A DNA stretch of 64,000 nt from Campylorhamphus procurvoides (Eukaryota; Chordata; Aves; Passeriformes; Dendrocolaptidae): the NCBI GenBank assembly GCA_013396655.1, contig WBMV01002681.1, positions 2,170,001 to 2,234,000 of the forward strand, read 5' to 3'. Positions within the stretch are counted from its first letter, which is position 1, and each line of letters opens with the position of its first letter. Shown piece by piece: positions 23,159 through 34,400 of this stretch. Both the position numbers and the translations under genes were made by a program. A model generated the notes under the pieces. That model was not told where the DNA came from, searched no databases, and saw only the letters and a program-made list of their open reading frames with translations.

Positions 23159-24397
23159 AATATAACTTATGGTGACAAACAGAGTCTTAATTATTGGATT
23201 GAAACCAGAAGGTGTCTAAAGCCACAGGGATTTTCTATGGAGTGGATTGAGTGTTTTGACTCTCTTTTTTTTTTTTGCAATTGCACCATAGATGAAGAAG
23301 GATGGATTTCATAATGCCTACAGATATTGAAGGTATTATTGCTTTACTTTAGACCATCAGCACTGAGAAATTTGGCAGAATCGCGTTAATAGACACTGCA
23401 GTTGGAGAACGCTGGTGTTTCCTCAGTCTTAGAAACTCTAAGCACCACTTCTGTCTCAAGAATACTGCAGCTGACACAGTATTAACGGTTGGAAGCCCCT
23501 GCATCATTAACCAAGTATAATCAGTACGCATGAAGAGTTTGTAACAAACTGTCTATAACTCTTTATATTCAAGCATAACATGTATACTCAGTTGAACCAT
23601 ATGTATTACTCCAACAGATTATATGCTTGCTAAAGAGCATTTTAGTACTTAGTACAATATTAACTTTTGAACTGGGATTAACCCACTGAGCAAGCTCAAT
23701 AGTTTGCTGGTCAATGATAACTTGTGTTAACCTGCATTTCAGAGAGCAATGACTCACTTGCAAAATTCTGTCCTGTTACCACTCCAAAGTATAAAGGCCT
23801 CGTGTGTACATCCAGAAAGGAGGCATTCTCAGATTAACTATTTTCTAGTGGTTGCTGTCTGGGAAAAGTATACCTGTTGTAAATGTTACAAGATGTTTCT
23901 ACTTTCTCTAACTCAAACTGTTGCCTGCATCTTTTTTGCTACATGTAAGGCAAATTTTTGCACTATATTAGTGCAGCATGATATGCACTTAACTAGTATT
24001 GCCATAGAAACTGCCTCTTTTCAGAAAGGATAATGATGTATCTTGTGCAAGGAGTGTCAAGTAGACAGGTCTTGAATCCTGAAGAGAGTAGCGTTCAGTT
24101 TGGACTGTGACTGGATGGAATTGGCTAATGATGTGTTCTGTACACACCGTTCCTCTTCACAGCGGCCATTTGTAGTCTACATCATGGCAGTAATACAAGT
24201 GTCTAGTTTCTTGCCCCATCTACCTATACTGGTATAGATTGTCCTGCTGGTTTCTAATAGTACTTTGAAGGCTGTTTATGACTAGATTTTTTATATTTGT
24301 TAACTTTGTTAGAAAAAGAAGAAAAGAAAAAGTGGTTGCCCTGTTATCCTGAGTGACATATTTCTTGTCTAAAAAGCTGTTCTGGTTGTTCAATTAA

Positions 24398-24403
24398 AAT
24401 AAA
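24398..24403 (+). terminator. Proximal poly(A) signal AATAAA
   Basis: AATAAA about 1.24 kb after the stop codon, followed within 30 bases by T-rich sequence (ggttttgcttttctttcc). This would make a short 3'UTR. Confidence 0.45.
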
Positions 24404-26280
24404 ATGGTTTTGCTTTTCTTTCCTTCTGCTAGTGAGAGCTTTTTCACTGTTGCTGGCAGTGAAATATTCAGAGACCTTTTATCTTTTCTAATTAGAATAA
24501 TTGGATAGACTTTTAATTATTCAGGTAAATTCTTGAGTATACTGGTAAGTAAACAATGAGATAAATAGTTCTGCCATTTTAATACTCATGACTTTTTAAA
24601 AGGCTCTGGCAGTATGAAAACTCACTGTTAACCTCTTCCATGCTTATGGCTTTTCAGTGTTTTGCTTCCAACATGAAGTTCATTGACTTGCCACTGTATC
24701 TACATGCCTGTTACGGATGTGATCCATGACCTGAGAAGGGTTATCCTCCTCAAATGGCTTCTATGTGTAGCCTGAACATATAAGTGACTGTGCCACTACT
24801 AAGCAATACAAAATTTTATCAGGCAACCTCTCAAAAATAATTGTTATATAAAGTTCGGTATTAGGTTCTCAGGTCTTTTTTATAACCTAAACCACTTCTG
24901 CCTACTCATCACACTATTTACTCAAGAAGCACCAGTTTTTGCACACTGAATAAAACTGTAGCTTTGCAAACTTTGGCCCAGATCCACTGAAATGATCAAT
25001 GGGTAACATCAGACCTTAAAAATACACACATTTTTTTCCATTTGAAATAATTCTTGGAACCAATGTGCAAACAATCTTTGGAACAGGTTCAATTTCTCAT
25101 TTTATACCTTGATCCAGCCGCAGCTGATGAAGTTCCACGCCCCCTTGTGACAGCAGTGATTCATTCATATACGTGTTTCAGGACTGGGGGCTCCACTCTT
25201 ACATCACCTTGGAAAGATCCATAGGAAAAATACAAATCTTGATGATTTTAATTACTTTGGTGTTCTTGAGTAGAAAACAAGAAAAACCTGGTTGAATCCT
25301 TTTTTGTCAGACATACAAAAAATAACATGGAAAAGTTATAAAGATTTAAAGAATGATAACTACATGTGGGGAAATAAAGTTTAATAATGTTTTCTGTACT
25401 TTTAAAAGTCTGATTCCGTGTCATCAAATAGTTTTGGACCAATAAGGCATTGAGGGAACAGGGTTTCATTCATTGGCAATGAGTCATCTTCATTTATTAT
25501 ACGGGCTGGTCTTAGGAGGAGCTGTTGCCTAGTTCTTGCCTTGAATACTTTTATGTCCTAAATCTAAGCATTTAATAATTTGAAGTTAAAGGTGTGACAT
25601 CTCCTTTTTCTTACCATATAAAATGGACAAAGAAAGAGATAGGAGTGTTTTTTAAGTATGTTTGGTCTTTGCAATCCATGCAAGTATTTTAGTGTGTGTT
25701 ACATTTTATATCTGATCTGTGAATATCTGGTGCACATCTGCATCATACTAGTGCTGCATTTAAAATCTAGAGTGCGTTTTTATTATTATTTTTTCTATGA
25801 ACAAAGCGCATGGTGATTTGAAGTCAGAATGGCTTCCCTGATTATCCAGAAAATATATTAGGCTGTAAGGAGGGCTGAAATTTTATGTAAAGCTAAAAGT
25901 TGCTAAGGTGATTAAGCCATCTAGCATTGAAACAGATATAAATAATAGGGGAATTATCAGTATAAAATGAAGAGCAATTTGCTTTAAAATCAGAGTGCTT
26001 CTACAAATCCAGTGCCTAAAGCAGCCACTACTGTAGATTATTAGTTTGTGAAAGTAACGTTTCCAGTGATCAAATATGCCAATCGGAAAATAGCAAAGTA
26101 GACATTTTCCTGTTGACGTGGTGGTTTGTATTCTCCTTTTTAAAATGTAGTTTCTAGATTACTGTGTCTGCTTTGAGTCCTGGAGCAGTTCCTTTTTGAA
26201 GCTTTGATGAAACTGCACAAGCTTGTTTAGATTTGGTATAAGGCATCAATTTTGAAACCCCCTTCCTCCTGCCAAAATGT

Positions 26281-26286
26281 AATAAA
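26281..26286 (+). terminator. Intermediate poly(A) signal AATAAA
   Basis: AATAAAGC followed at once by an eight-T run. Plausible, but the T-run is closer than usual for a downstream element. Confidence 0.3.
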
Positions 26287-26652
26287 GCTTTTTTTTCCAA
26301 TATTACAATGTGAAGAGACCAATTTAAAAACTCTATGTGTAAATCACTGTAAAATATACCTTGAATTAAATGGAAGTCTGTCTTTTACCTTTATGTAAAT
26401 TGTGCTCACCCAAAGTTAAGAGTTTATTTTGCCTAACTTAATTTACTTGAATATTTATTTTGTAGAACAAGGAGACAGCTGTCTGAAGAATGTTTACCTT
26501 TTTTTGTTATTGTTAATTTGTAAATTGTGTAATGCATTTTTATTTTTTAAATTATGAATATTTCTTTTTTAATGCACAAAATGTTTACGTACAACTACTA
26601 CTGCAAATTTGTGTATATTGTCACTAAGCTTTATTCAGTTAATACAGAATAT

Positions 26653-26682
26653 ATGAAAATGTAAGAAGTCTTACATTTTCAT
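26653..26682. repeat. Near-perfect palindrome in the distal 3'UTR
   Basis: ATGAAAATGTAAGA at 26653-26666 and TCTTACATTTTCAT at 26669-26682 are exact reverse complements around a central AG. In RNA the innermost pairs would open, leaving a stem of about 12 bp. It sits 36 bases upstream of the distal AATAAA. Confidence 0.85.
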
Positions 26683-26717
26683 CTGGGTTATTTTTACATA
26701 ACTGATGTATTGCTGAC

Positions 26718-26723
26718 AATAAA
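26718..26723 (+). terminator. Distal poly(A) signal AATAAA of THSD7A
   Basis: GACAATAAATATAAAC, followed about 25 bases later by an eight-T run. It is the last strong signal before the sequence loses 3'UTR character, so it is chosen as the main end. Confidence 0.6.
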
Positions 26724-26740
26724 TATAAACACAAAATCAT

Positions 26741-27719
26741 TTAATGCCTTTTTTTTAATAGATGTAGTATATTACACTGGGGTAGAGTAACAATAAAATT
26801 CAGATCTTTAGAATACAACTACATTTTAAGTAGTCTCTCTTTTTTTTTTTTTTAAAGGAGTTAGCAAATATATTCTTGTTAAAAATTAGTCTTTCTTTAG
26901 AGAAAAATACTTTCTGATGCTAAGTAACCATTAAGTCTGTTGCTACAGTCCTAGTTGACTTAGAAATTTACAAAACATATTTAGTTGATTGCTACATGTC
27001 CAATAAATGCAATAAATCAATGAGTATTTTAAATTTTCTTCCTTCATTGCCATTTTTATATCAGAAAAACCAGCCTCTTTGTGAAGAATCAAGAGTGGAT
27101 TAAGATCGCACTAAAATCCATCACTTCAGTGACACAAGAGAAAACAAAGACCCACTTTGCATTGTTTTCATGACTGCTTATATTTTATCTCTGTGCTCTC
27201 CAAAACTCATTTTTTTTCATGTCCAGTTCTGCTGTGTATTTACACATCAGGTCATGGGGAGTTTGTTGTATTTCAGTAGTTATTACCTCCCCAGTAACCC
27301 TTCCAGGCTAATCCAATTTAGAGAATACACAACTCTGATTTTAGAGGTATTTCAGGATTTTCACAAGTACCTCCTACCCACATTTTCTCCTGCTGGAATC
27401 CACAGTAAAATCAAAGAAGTGTTGCTCTTGAGTTCCCACCTGCAACTTAATAGAGGAATTTTTTTAGATCATTTAAAGTTGTTTAATTCAGTGTAAGCAT
27501 AATTTTTTGAACAGTTAAAAACATATTTGAGAGAAGAAAATTAAAATTCTCCTTTCAAAGCTGCAGAAGAGATTTAGCTGTGATATACTAGTGAAGATTG
27601 TATGGTCTTCACATTTGGTAAAGAAAACATGGTAGGACTTTGGCAATTGGTTGTGAGACTTCAAGAGTAATGGCTTACAGATTGGGAAAGGTAGCTTGAT
27701 GGTATTGTCTAAATGCTTC
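26741..27719. other. Intergenic, nothing recognised
   Basis: AT-rich DNA just past the inferred THSD7A end, with another AATAAA at about 26793 and a long T-run at about 26840. The open frame at 27170-27496 has no recognised domain. Confidence 0.6.
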
Positions 27720-28043
27720 TTGAACTCTGTCAGGTTGTTAATGCCAACCTGTGTGTAGACACAGGTGGTGGTGCTGGAAGCTAGCCCCTCCAGCCTCATC
27801 CATAAGCCTTGACAAGCTGATGCTGTTGGATGTCTAATCCTGCTTGTCCGAGTTTGGTCAGGTAACAGCTCTGCTAAAAAGATGGTGGGTGGACTGCACA
27901 CTGACCATGGCTCAGCTGGAGACCCTGGCAGTGAGGGAGGCAGCTGCACACAGGGCTGCATCGGTGAGAGCTTGAAGGAAGTCATTAGTCTCCCCAGCTC
28001 TCATAAGGCTCTGCTGGGAGACCCGTGACTGCTTTGGACCCCC
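27720..28043. repeat. Dispersed repeat region, copy 1 (possible CR1-derived)
   Basis: The start (aaatgcttcttgaactctg) resembles the internal CR1 tail region on the minus strand. The section at about 27880-28010, with ctcagctggagaccctggcag and agcttgaaggaagtcattag, recurs in diverged form at 42268-42388. The solo LTR at 28044 inserted directly beside it. The family name is uncertain. Confidence 0.4.
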
Positions 28044-28698
28044 TGTGCTGGTTTAGAGGTAAACCAGCAGGAGAAATGGACTCACCACAAGAGAGATTTT
28101 AAGTCAGAGTTACAATTTATTTAAAGATATTACCATAAATTCACTGACACAAAGAGACAAACTACTTCCACCTCACCAGAACCCAACAGTATAACCCAGT
28201 GTCCCGGGGCACAAACCCAAAGGGGTTTGTTAGCCCTGGTGCTGAGACCCACCTGGTTCCACCAAGTCCTAAGCAAAAAGAAGTGAAGAACCTGTTGGTG
28301 CAGATGATGGCTGTGGTCTGGTCAGGAGCGATGGTTGTAGTCCGGTCGAGAATGGTGGTTTCCTCCTGTCGAGGTCCTGCTGCTCCTCTGGATCTGATGA
28401 GGCGTGCGCAAGTCCTTCTGAGCCCCGTTTATGTACCCTCAGGGAGCACCCAGTCCCTCCCCCAGGGCAGGGACTCACACAATGGGTGATTAACTCTATG
28501 AGTCATGGGGTATTGGTGAACCGGTGATGGCCCATTAGCACCCACGCCCCCTCAGGCCGGGTGTGGAGGTGCTAACAGCTTCCTGGGCAGAAACTGCAAA
28601 TGGTCCATTGTTCTTGGGGAATGAATAGAGGGTGTAGAATACACAGCTTTAATCACCCCCACACAGTGATAACTGGTCCCTCCTGCTGAACTAGGACA
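28044..28698 (-). mobile_element. Solo LTR of an endogenous retrovirus (ERVL-like), copy 1
   Basis: A 655-bp unit beginning tgtgctggttt and ending aactaggaca has TG...CA ends with short inverted termini. It is flanked by CCCCC on both sides, a 5-bp target-site duplication as expected for ERVL-class elements. It aligns along its length with the unit at 47028-47785. AATAAA on the minus strand (plus tttatt near 28118), with a TATA-like site upstream of it on the minus strand near 28430, suggests minus orientation. There is no internal gag/pol/env region, so it is a solo LTR left by recombination. Open frames inside it are not genes. Confidence 0.85.
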
Positions 28699-31600
28699 CC
28701 CCCTTTGGGTGAGGGAAAAAGTCCTTCAAGTTGTCACTCTGGTGAAGGTAAAACAGCCACAAGATCATAATCCATGATCATACCTGTTGTTGTTTTCCAT
28801 ATTCAAAGAAATCACATTTTAAATAGTTCAAGTTTGAACCTATTAAATTATCACTATGCATTTATGTATTAACAAATCCTTTGTCTTTTACAGAAAATAA
28901 ACTGCCCATTTATAGATGAGGGGTTAGTGGATCCCATATATGTTTTAGTATTTTGTGAGTTGTATTCAAAACCTAGTCCTTAAATTTGTTACAATTATAT
29001 TCTGCAATTGAAATTACAAAATTTTTGGCTTTTTATTTTGAAAAATACCCTTTAGAGTGTCATAGTTCTTTAAAATGGCAGAAAATTGTTTGTTTCTCAG
29101 TCAGATTTTTTTAGCTAACAAATAAAAAAAAATTTCATCATAATTTCAATATTGCATTTAAAAGCAAGTCTAATTTTTCCTTCCCTTAATAACTATAAAC
29201 CAAACCCTCTTTATTACCTATACATGTCACACTGTGACTTAATTCTCAGCTTTTTAATTCTTCCAAGTGTTGCTCATTGAGATGCACATATGGAAACAGC
29301 AATATGACTTGAGCCCATGATTGCAACTTAGTTAATAGTTCTGTGAAGGGTCTTTCAGTTTGTTGACTGTTCAGTACCAACAGATTATTTTTAAAATGCT
29401 GCATAATGAAGTCCTATGAAAACATCTCTCAGACTGAACCCAAACTTAGTAAAATAATTTTGCCACGTAAAACACTCTCATAGAAAGACAAAGGTGACAT
29501 ATTGTGCCTTACTTTCATACTCTAAACCCAACTACCTTAACTGCTTCTTCCTGTGCCCCCATTGTGTCTTGGTGCTTGACACAAATGCCAGATTTCATCC
29601 TTATGTGAAACTTTTCTGATTTGCACTGGTTGCTATCATTGCTTTAATTCTCTTTTGATGTGTCTTCTCACTCTTAAGATCACAGTTAGACAACAATAGT
29701 TACCAGCTGACAACTTACAAGTATTTGAAGACATTCTGTCAAAAGCAAAAATATGCATATATAAAATGGAAAATTTGAGGCTGAAATCATTTTTCCTCTC
29801 ATCTTGCAACCAAAGCTGCAGCTATATAAATAAAAACCTTGAAGATACCCAATTCTACATATTTTAACTATACCATTCTATTGCTGTTACTTCACACTTT
29901 TCTTCCCTTGTTATACGCATTTTGTATATTTGTTAATTTTAATTGTAAAAGCATAGTAAGGGCTCTCTCCTCTGTGTGTACACAGAATTTTAGCAGAAGG
30001 GAGAACTGCCTCTTTGAAGTCCTGACTATGATGTGACAATAAACAATGATTAAGAGAAGCTCAAATTCTCAGTATCTATTATTTTTCCAAGAACGCTGGG
30101 ATGAAATAGCTTGGTCCAAGCTTGGTCGACTGGCTTGGAAATGTTCTCTGATTAGGAAGTCCCCAAAGAGTAAACCACCACAGCAGTCAACCAAAACCTC
30201 TACTCCCATGAGCAGCTCCATGGCAGGAGGTTATTCACATTTCCTGTTTCTGAATGTTATTCTAAACACACATGGATGTTCTGGTTACTTTAAGCTCTAC
30301 CAACAACTTAACATCGTGGGTAGTACAGATGATCTTAAGGCATGTTAAAACATGTTTTCAGAGGTGTGTAGCATCATACATGTGTTAACACAGAGCTGTA
30401 TTCAGGTATTCAGATATTCTGAACTTAAAGTCAAGAAGGGCATCTCCATACATGTATCTTGCAACTTTGGATCTCAGTTTTGGTATTGCAGAAAATGAAA
30501 GAAATTGTCATTGTATAATTTGATTTGTACTGACACAGTAGAGACTAAATCACTCCATGTACTCAGTACTGAAGAAAATTACCTCTCATCCACAGCTCTG
30601 CTCCTTTTCCACCAGAGGGCTGAACCCACATAACCTGCATCTCCAACCTGGTTATTAGTCCCCAAAACATAAACTAAGTGTTATAAAAAAAGGCCCTATG
30701 ACCTTCCAGTATAGAAGCAATGTCCCATACTGAGTCTGACTCCCAAGACAGTCTGACAAACTGATATGAAATAAAGTTTCACTGGTGCAGTCTTACCTGT
30801 TTTCATAAAAATTATGTTTGTTGCTTTCTCATTGCATTGTTTCTTCAGTCTTCAGAATTAAGAATTCTGTAGCTCCATTTTGTGAGTAGAAATTGGTAAC
30901 ACCAGGTTTCACTTAGCTGAGGAAAGAAAAAAATAATTAGCTGCAGTTTTGTGACTGCCTGAAGTTGAATTTAATGAACTACATCAAAAGCTTTCTGCAA
31001 CATTAGAACAACAGCTGGATATAAACCCTACATTTCTGCCTTAAATGGCCTCCACTTACTGGCTGATGAGCAAAACGTTAGTAGCAGTCATTTGTTCAGT
31101 TTTACAGAAATATAAAAAGAAGCTTTGCAACACAAGCAAGAAGTTAATTGTCAGTCTCAAACTGACTCTCCAATCCTATTGCAGAATTGCAGTGCTGAAG
31201 AAGCCAGGACAAAAGTTTAATGGCCTCAAAACCGTAAACGGGCTCTTTCAGAAAGGGAAAACATTTACATTAAAAATTGCCAAACTATAACTCTGTCAAT
31301 ATATTCTCTTTGAAATGAATTGGTACCGCAGATGACAAGTCTTCCATCTGCCACCTTAGATCAATGAAATAGCAGTACAGTACAGTATGTTTCTCCAGAA
31401 TACTTCTTGGGCCTTTTCAAAATGCCTTACCACGACATATTAAAAACTGTCTTTAACAAATTCTTATAAGCTCTAAAGCTTTCTGCTATTATTTAAGGCT
31501 TTATATACCTCTAATTAAACTACAGAGATTATAAGAAAATAATATGCTATAATAATATTTATTATTGCTTTATTTAAATTGTTTAAAACTTTTAATTTCT

Positions 31601-33640
31601 AATTCAGCAGTTGCCAATTAGCATGCAAAACATTCTGGGCAGCCTCTGTGTATTAGTATTGAACTATGTATATAAGAAGGAATCACATATGCAATAGGAT
31701 TGAGAGGGTTCTTGATTTTTTTTTTTTTACAGTAAAATCACAGGAAAATTAAATGAAAGTAAAGTACATTAAATTGCTTTTAAAGAGGAAAAAAATATTA
31801 TTTTAAAGAATTCTCCAAATCACAATATGCAAATTGCTTTTCAAAAAAAACCTCCCAGATCTTCCATTTAGCATATGACCCCTAAGGACGAGGAAGTTGT
31901 GCTGCCAGTTTCTCTGTGGAAGGCTTGCACAATCCATTGTCTGTGCGTGCCTTCATATTTTATTTTTTTTAAATTTTTTTTGTAAGGAGTGGGGCATGGA
32001 GAAGAATCTTTTCCCTTTTTCCTTCCTGTCAAAACTGTACATCTTTGACTGTCAGACATGTTTCATTCTCTCATGTTCTGGAAGGCTTTTAACCCAGCTG
32101 AACTAGTTGTTAGGAGGATCAAGAGGAGAAGAACAAGTTGGAATAGCAGGAAGGGTACCAGGTGTCTACATTTATATTATTTTGTTTGTCTTTGGATAGT
32201 AGAACCACAGTTTTACGTAGAGAGCTGTAACAAGCACTTATTCTATGCAGAATAGTGTTTATGACTAACTAATGATGATTGCAGACCGGGAGCTGAACAG
32301 AATTGGTTTTAGAGATAACAAAGAAATAGAGATTAACAAAGAAAATAAAAGACACCATATATAGTAAATTGGGTGTAATATGGAAGTACAGAACAATGAA
32401 GACAGAGCAAAGGTACAGAAGGGTGTTGGCAGACACAAAAAAATTATCCCAAATTGATCCTTGAGTGAAGATCACTACAAATATGCCATTCCTCACACGG
32501 AAGGACTGCAGAGGCTGACAATTCACTGATACCCTACTGCTGGCACCAGTGTGAAACCGCACCCAGCTCAGCACCCAGAGGAGCAGTGGAGATGTCAGTC
32601 TAACACTGAGAGGAAGGGGTAGGCACTAGGAGGTATGTTTATATATATCTTAACCACATTATCATTCTTTTTTAAACAATGAGATCTGGACTAATACTGG
32701 TTAGTGCACTGCATTTTCAGTAATACTAATAAATTTTTAGCTCTCTTTACATAAAAAGTGTTCTTACTCTATGCCCATAAGCAAAATTTTGAGCATAACA
32801 ACTCTGCAGCAGCAGAGAAAATTCTGGGATATATGGACAAGAAAAAACTAAAGACGAATTTTTGGGTTACATGAGTATAGATACACTAATCTTCTCTTGG
32901 TACATAAGATTTTAAAAAGAAACAGAAAACCTTGAAATCTAGACACAGTCTGGCTTCAAATCATTAGAGAAATCTGTAAAAATATAAGAAAATATTGCCT
33001 TACCTTAAGGGCACATCTTGCTATTTTTAATGGAGAAATTCAAATTAATTTAGTAGTATTTTTAATTTAGAACTGAACCAAAATCCTAAATTCTCTGAAA
33101 CTGCACTGTGCAAAACAATGTGATGACAGAAAATAAAAATCAACAGTGTCAATTTTTGTAGGAAATATGTAACTATTTATTATCATAAGCAAGGTTTTTT
33201 TTCTGAACTGTGATTTTTTTGTCACAAGGATAACCAGCTGAACTAATTTTGTCTGCCTAATATACCAATGAGCTAGAAAATTGTTCAATATGGACAAAGA
33301 ACTTGTTAATACTAAAAAAATAATACTGACTGAGGAGACATAGTAAAGAAACCTATGGGCTAGTTACTGAAAGTATCAAAATTATGAGCAACTGGAACAA
33401 AAAAGTGCCTGAAGTGAACTAAAGAGTAGCTAGGATTCACTGCAAAACACTGCAAGACAACAGTGGGGGACAAAGAAGAGCAAGGGAAAATATGTCATAA
33501 AGCAATGAGCCACATCAAAAACTGATATGATCAAAGACATGACAAAGCATGTGCTGTGAGGATTCTTTCCTGCAAGAAGAGTAGAATTATTTCAAAATGA
33601 CTTACATTTGTGATAGCAAATAGACAAATAGTGCTTTTAA
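28699..33640. other. Intergenic, no gene recognised
   Basis: AT-rich DNA. It holds a CTCF-like site at 30609-30623 and low-complexity stretches such as the T-run near 31719. Open frames at 30046-30348, 31045-31290, 31868-32255 and 32269-32574 show no domain or splice context that I recognise. Confidence 0.6.
30609..30623 (+). promoter_or_regulatory. Near-consensus CTCF-like site
   Basis: CCACCAGAGGGCTGA matches 13 of 15 positions of CCASNAGRKGGCRSY, including the whole CCACCAGAGGGC core. Mismatches fall in the last three positions. Confidence 0.4.
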
Positions 33641-34400
33641 CTACTGCTCAGCAAGGGATTGGTGAAGATGGACTGAATAAGCAAAGAATGACTTAGCAGT
33701 TGTACAACATCTCACAAAAAACTTATTAGCAAAAGATATTAATGAGTGGAAAATGGTTCCAGAGCGATCAGGTAAGAAACAGATCTGGGGTATGGTCTGC
33801 AGCTGGTACCATTGCCATGAATTCATAAAGGATGAGAAGCAGGAGAGCCTGTCAGCCATTTTCCTCAGTGTGATTCTTCCTTGAGCATCAAGGGTCACAG
33901 TGCACACATAAGCGCCTGAAACATGCTTGCCCACCCATAGCATGGTGGAAAGAGTCTTGAGCTGAAGACAGATGAATGAGATTCTTTTGAAAGGAGAATT
34001 TGAAGGAATGTGAATGTCATAACGAAGTGAAGGAAGAACAGTATAAAATTCCAGCATGTTCAAATATTGAGTGTACCTTGAGAATAAGGCAAGAAGACTG
34101 TGTAATTCAAGTGCATGTAGACAAAGTAAGACTTCGATATATGGTGCTGATATAAGGCCTCAAAGAAGTATCTGGGCAAATTTCAGCTTTGATATTAATG
34201 ATTCCTAAGACTAAAGCATACTCCCTCTCCAGGAAAAAGGTAGAAGTCACATCTGGGAAAACATTCAAAATAAACTGCCTAAAACAGTGGAGCATTTGCT
34301 GAGCCAAACAAACCTGCTGGCCAGGGAGAGCATCCAGATGCCTTTGCTGCTGATAGGCCAGGTGATCTAGGGTGACAGTTTTGTGATATTTACCGTTATC
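33641..34400 (-). pseudogene. Unidentified coding-like segment, frame-broken
   Basis: On the minus strand two successive open frames, 34400 to 34107 and 34063 to 33641, read like ordinary protein (for example LAQQMLHCFRQFILNVFPDV and LWVGKHVSGAYVCTVTLDAQ). They lie in different frames, separated by a stop at 34107-34109 and a frame change near 34040. The composition is balanced, unlike nearby AT-driven frames. No family is recognised, no domain motif is certain, and no poly(A) tail or clear splice sites flank it. It may be a decayed gene, a retrocopy without its tail, an unknown transposon part, or chance. Confidence 0.25.

Larger units (their letters stand above)
586..26740 (+). other. THSD7A: THSD7A gene, 3' part (C-terminal ~575 residues plus 3'UTR)
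   Basis: THSD7A is a large type I membrane glycoprotein built mainly of thrombospondin type-1 repeats. In other vertebrates it is reported in endothelium, neurons and kidney podocytes, with roles in endothelial migration and vessel patterning, and the human protein is a target antigen in membranous nephropathy. The exons seen here sum to 1,728 coding bases including stop. All splice phases match and every junction is AG/GT. The encoded C-terminus has the order TSP1 repeats, EGF-like segment, linker, one transmembrane helix and basic tail. The match to remembered human THSD7A is nearly collinear from VYEVVPCHSDC to the terminal DGDADM. The paralogue THSD7B is the main alternative, but the tail and transmembrane segment fit 7A. 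The N-terminal two thirds lie upstream of base 1. Confidence 0.95.
23159..26740 (+). other. THSD7A: THSD7A 3' untranslated region (inferred)
   Basis: No further coding exon follows the stop. AT-rich sequence continues to a canonical AATAAA at 26718 with T-rich sequence just downstream, so the longest UTR is about 3.6 kb. Two earlier AATAAA signals at 24398 and 26281 could give shorter forms. The last 300 bases carry several ATTTA-type motifs and a near-palindrome. The end point is inferred from signals, not transcripts. Confidence 0.7.

Noticed and set aside
28199..28489. 96-codon open frame and its antisense
   Set aside because: It lies wholly inside the solo LTR and is matched by a similar frame in the second LTR at 47276-47488, so it is repeat sequence, not a gene.
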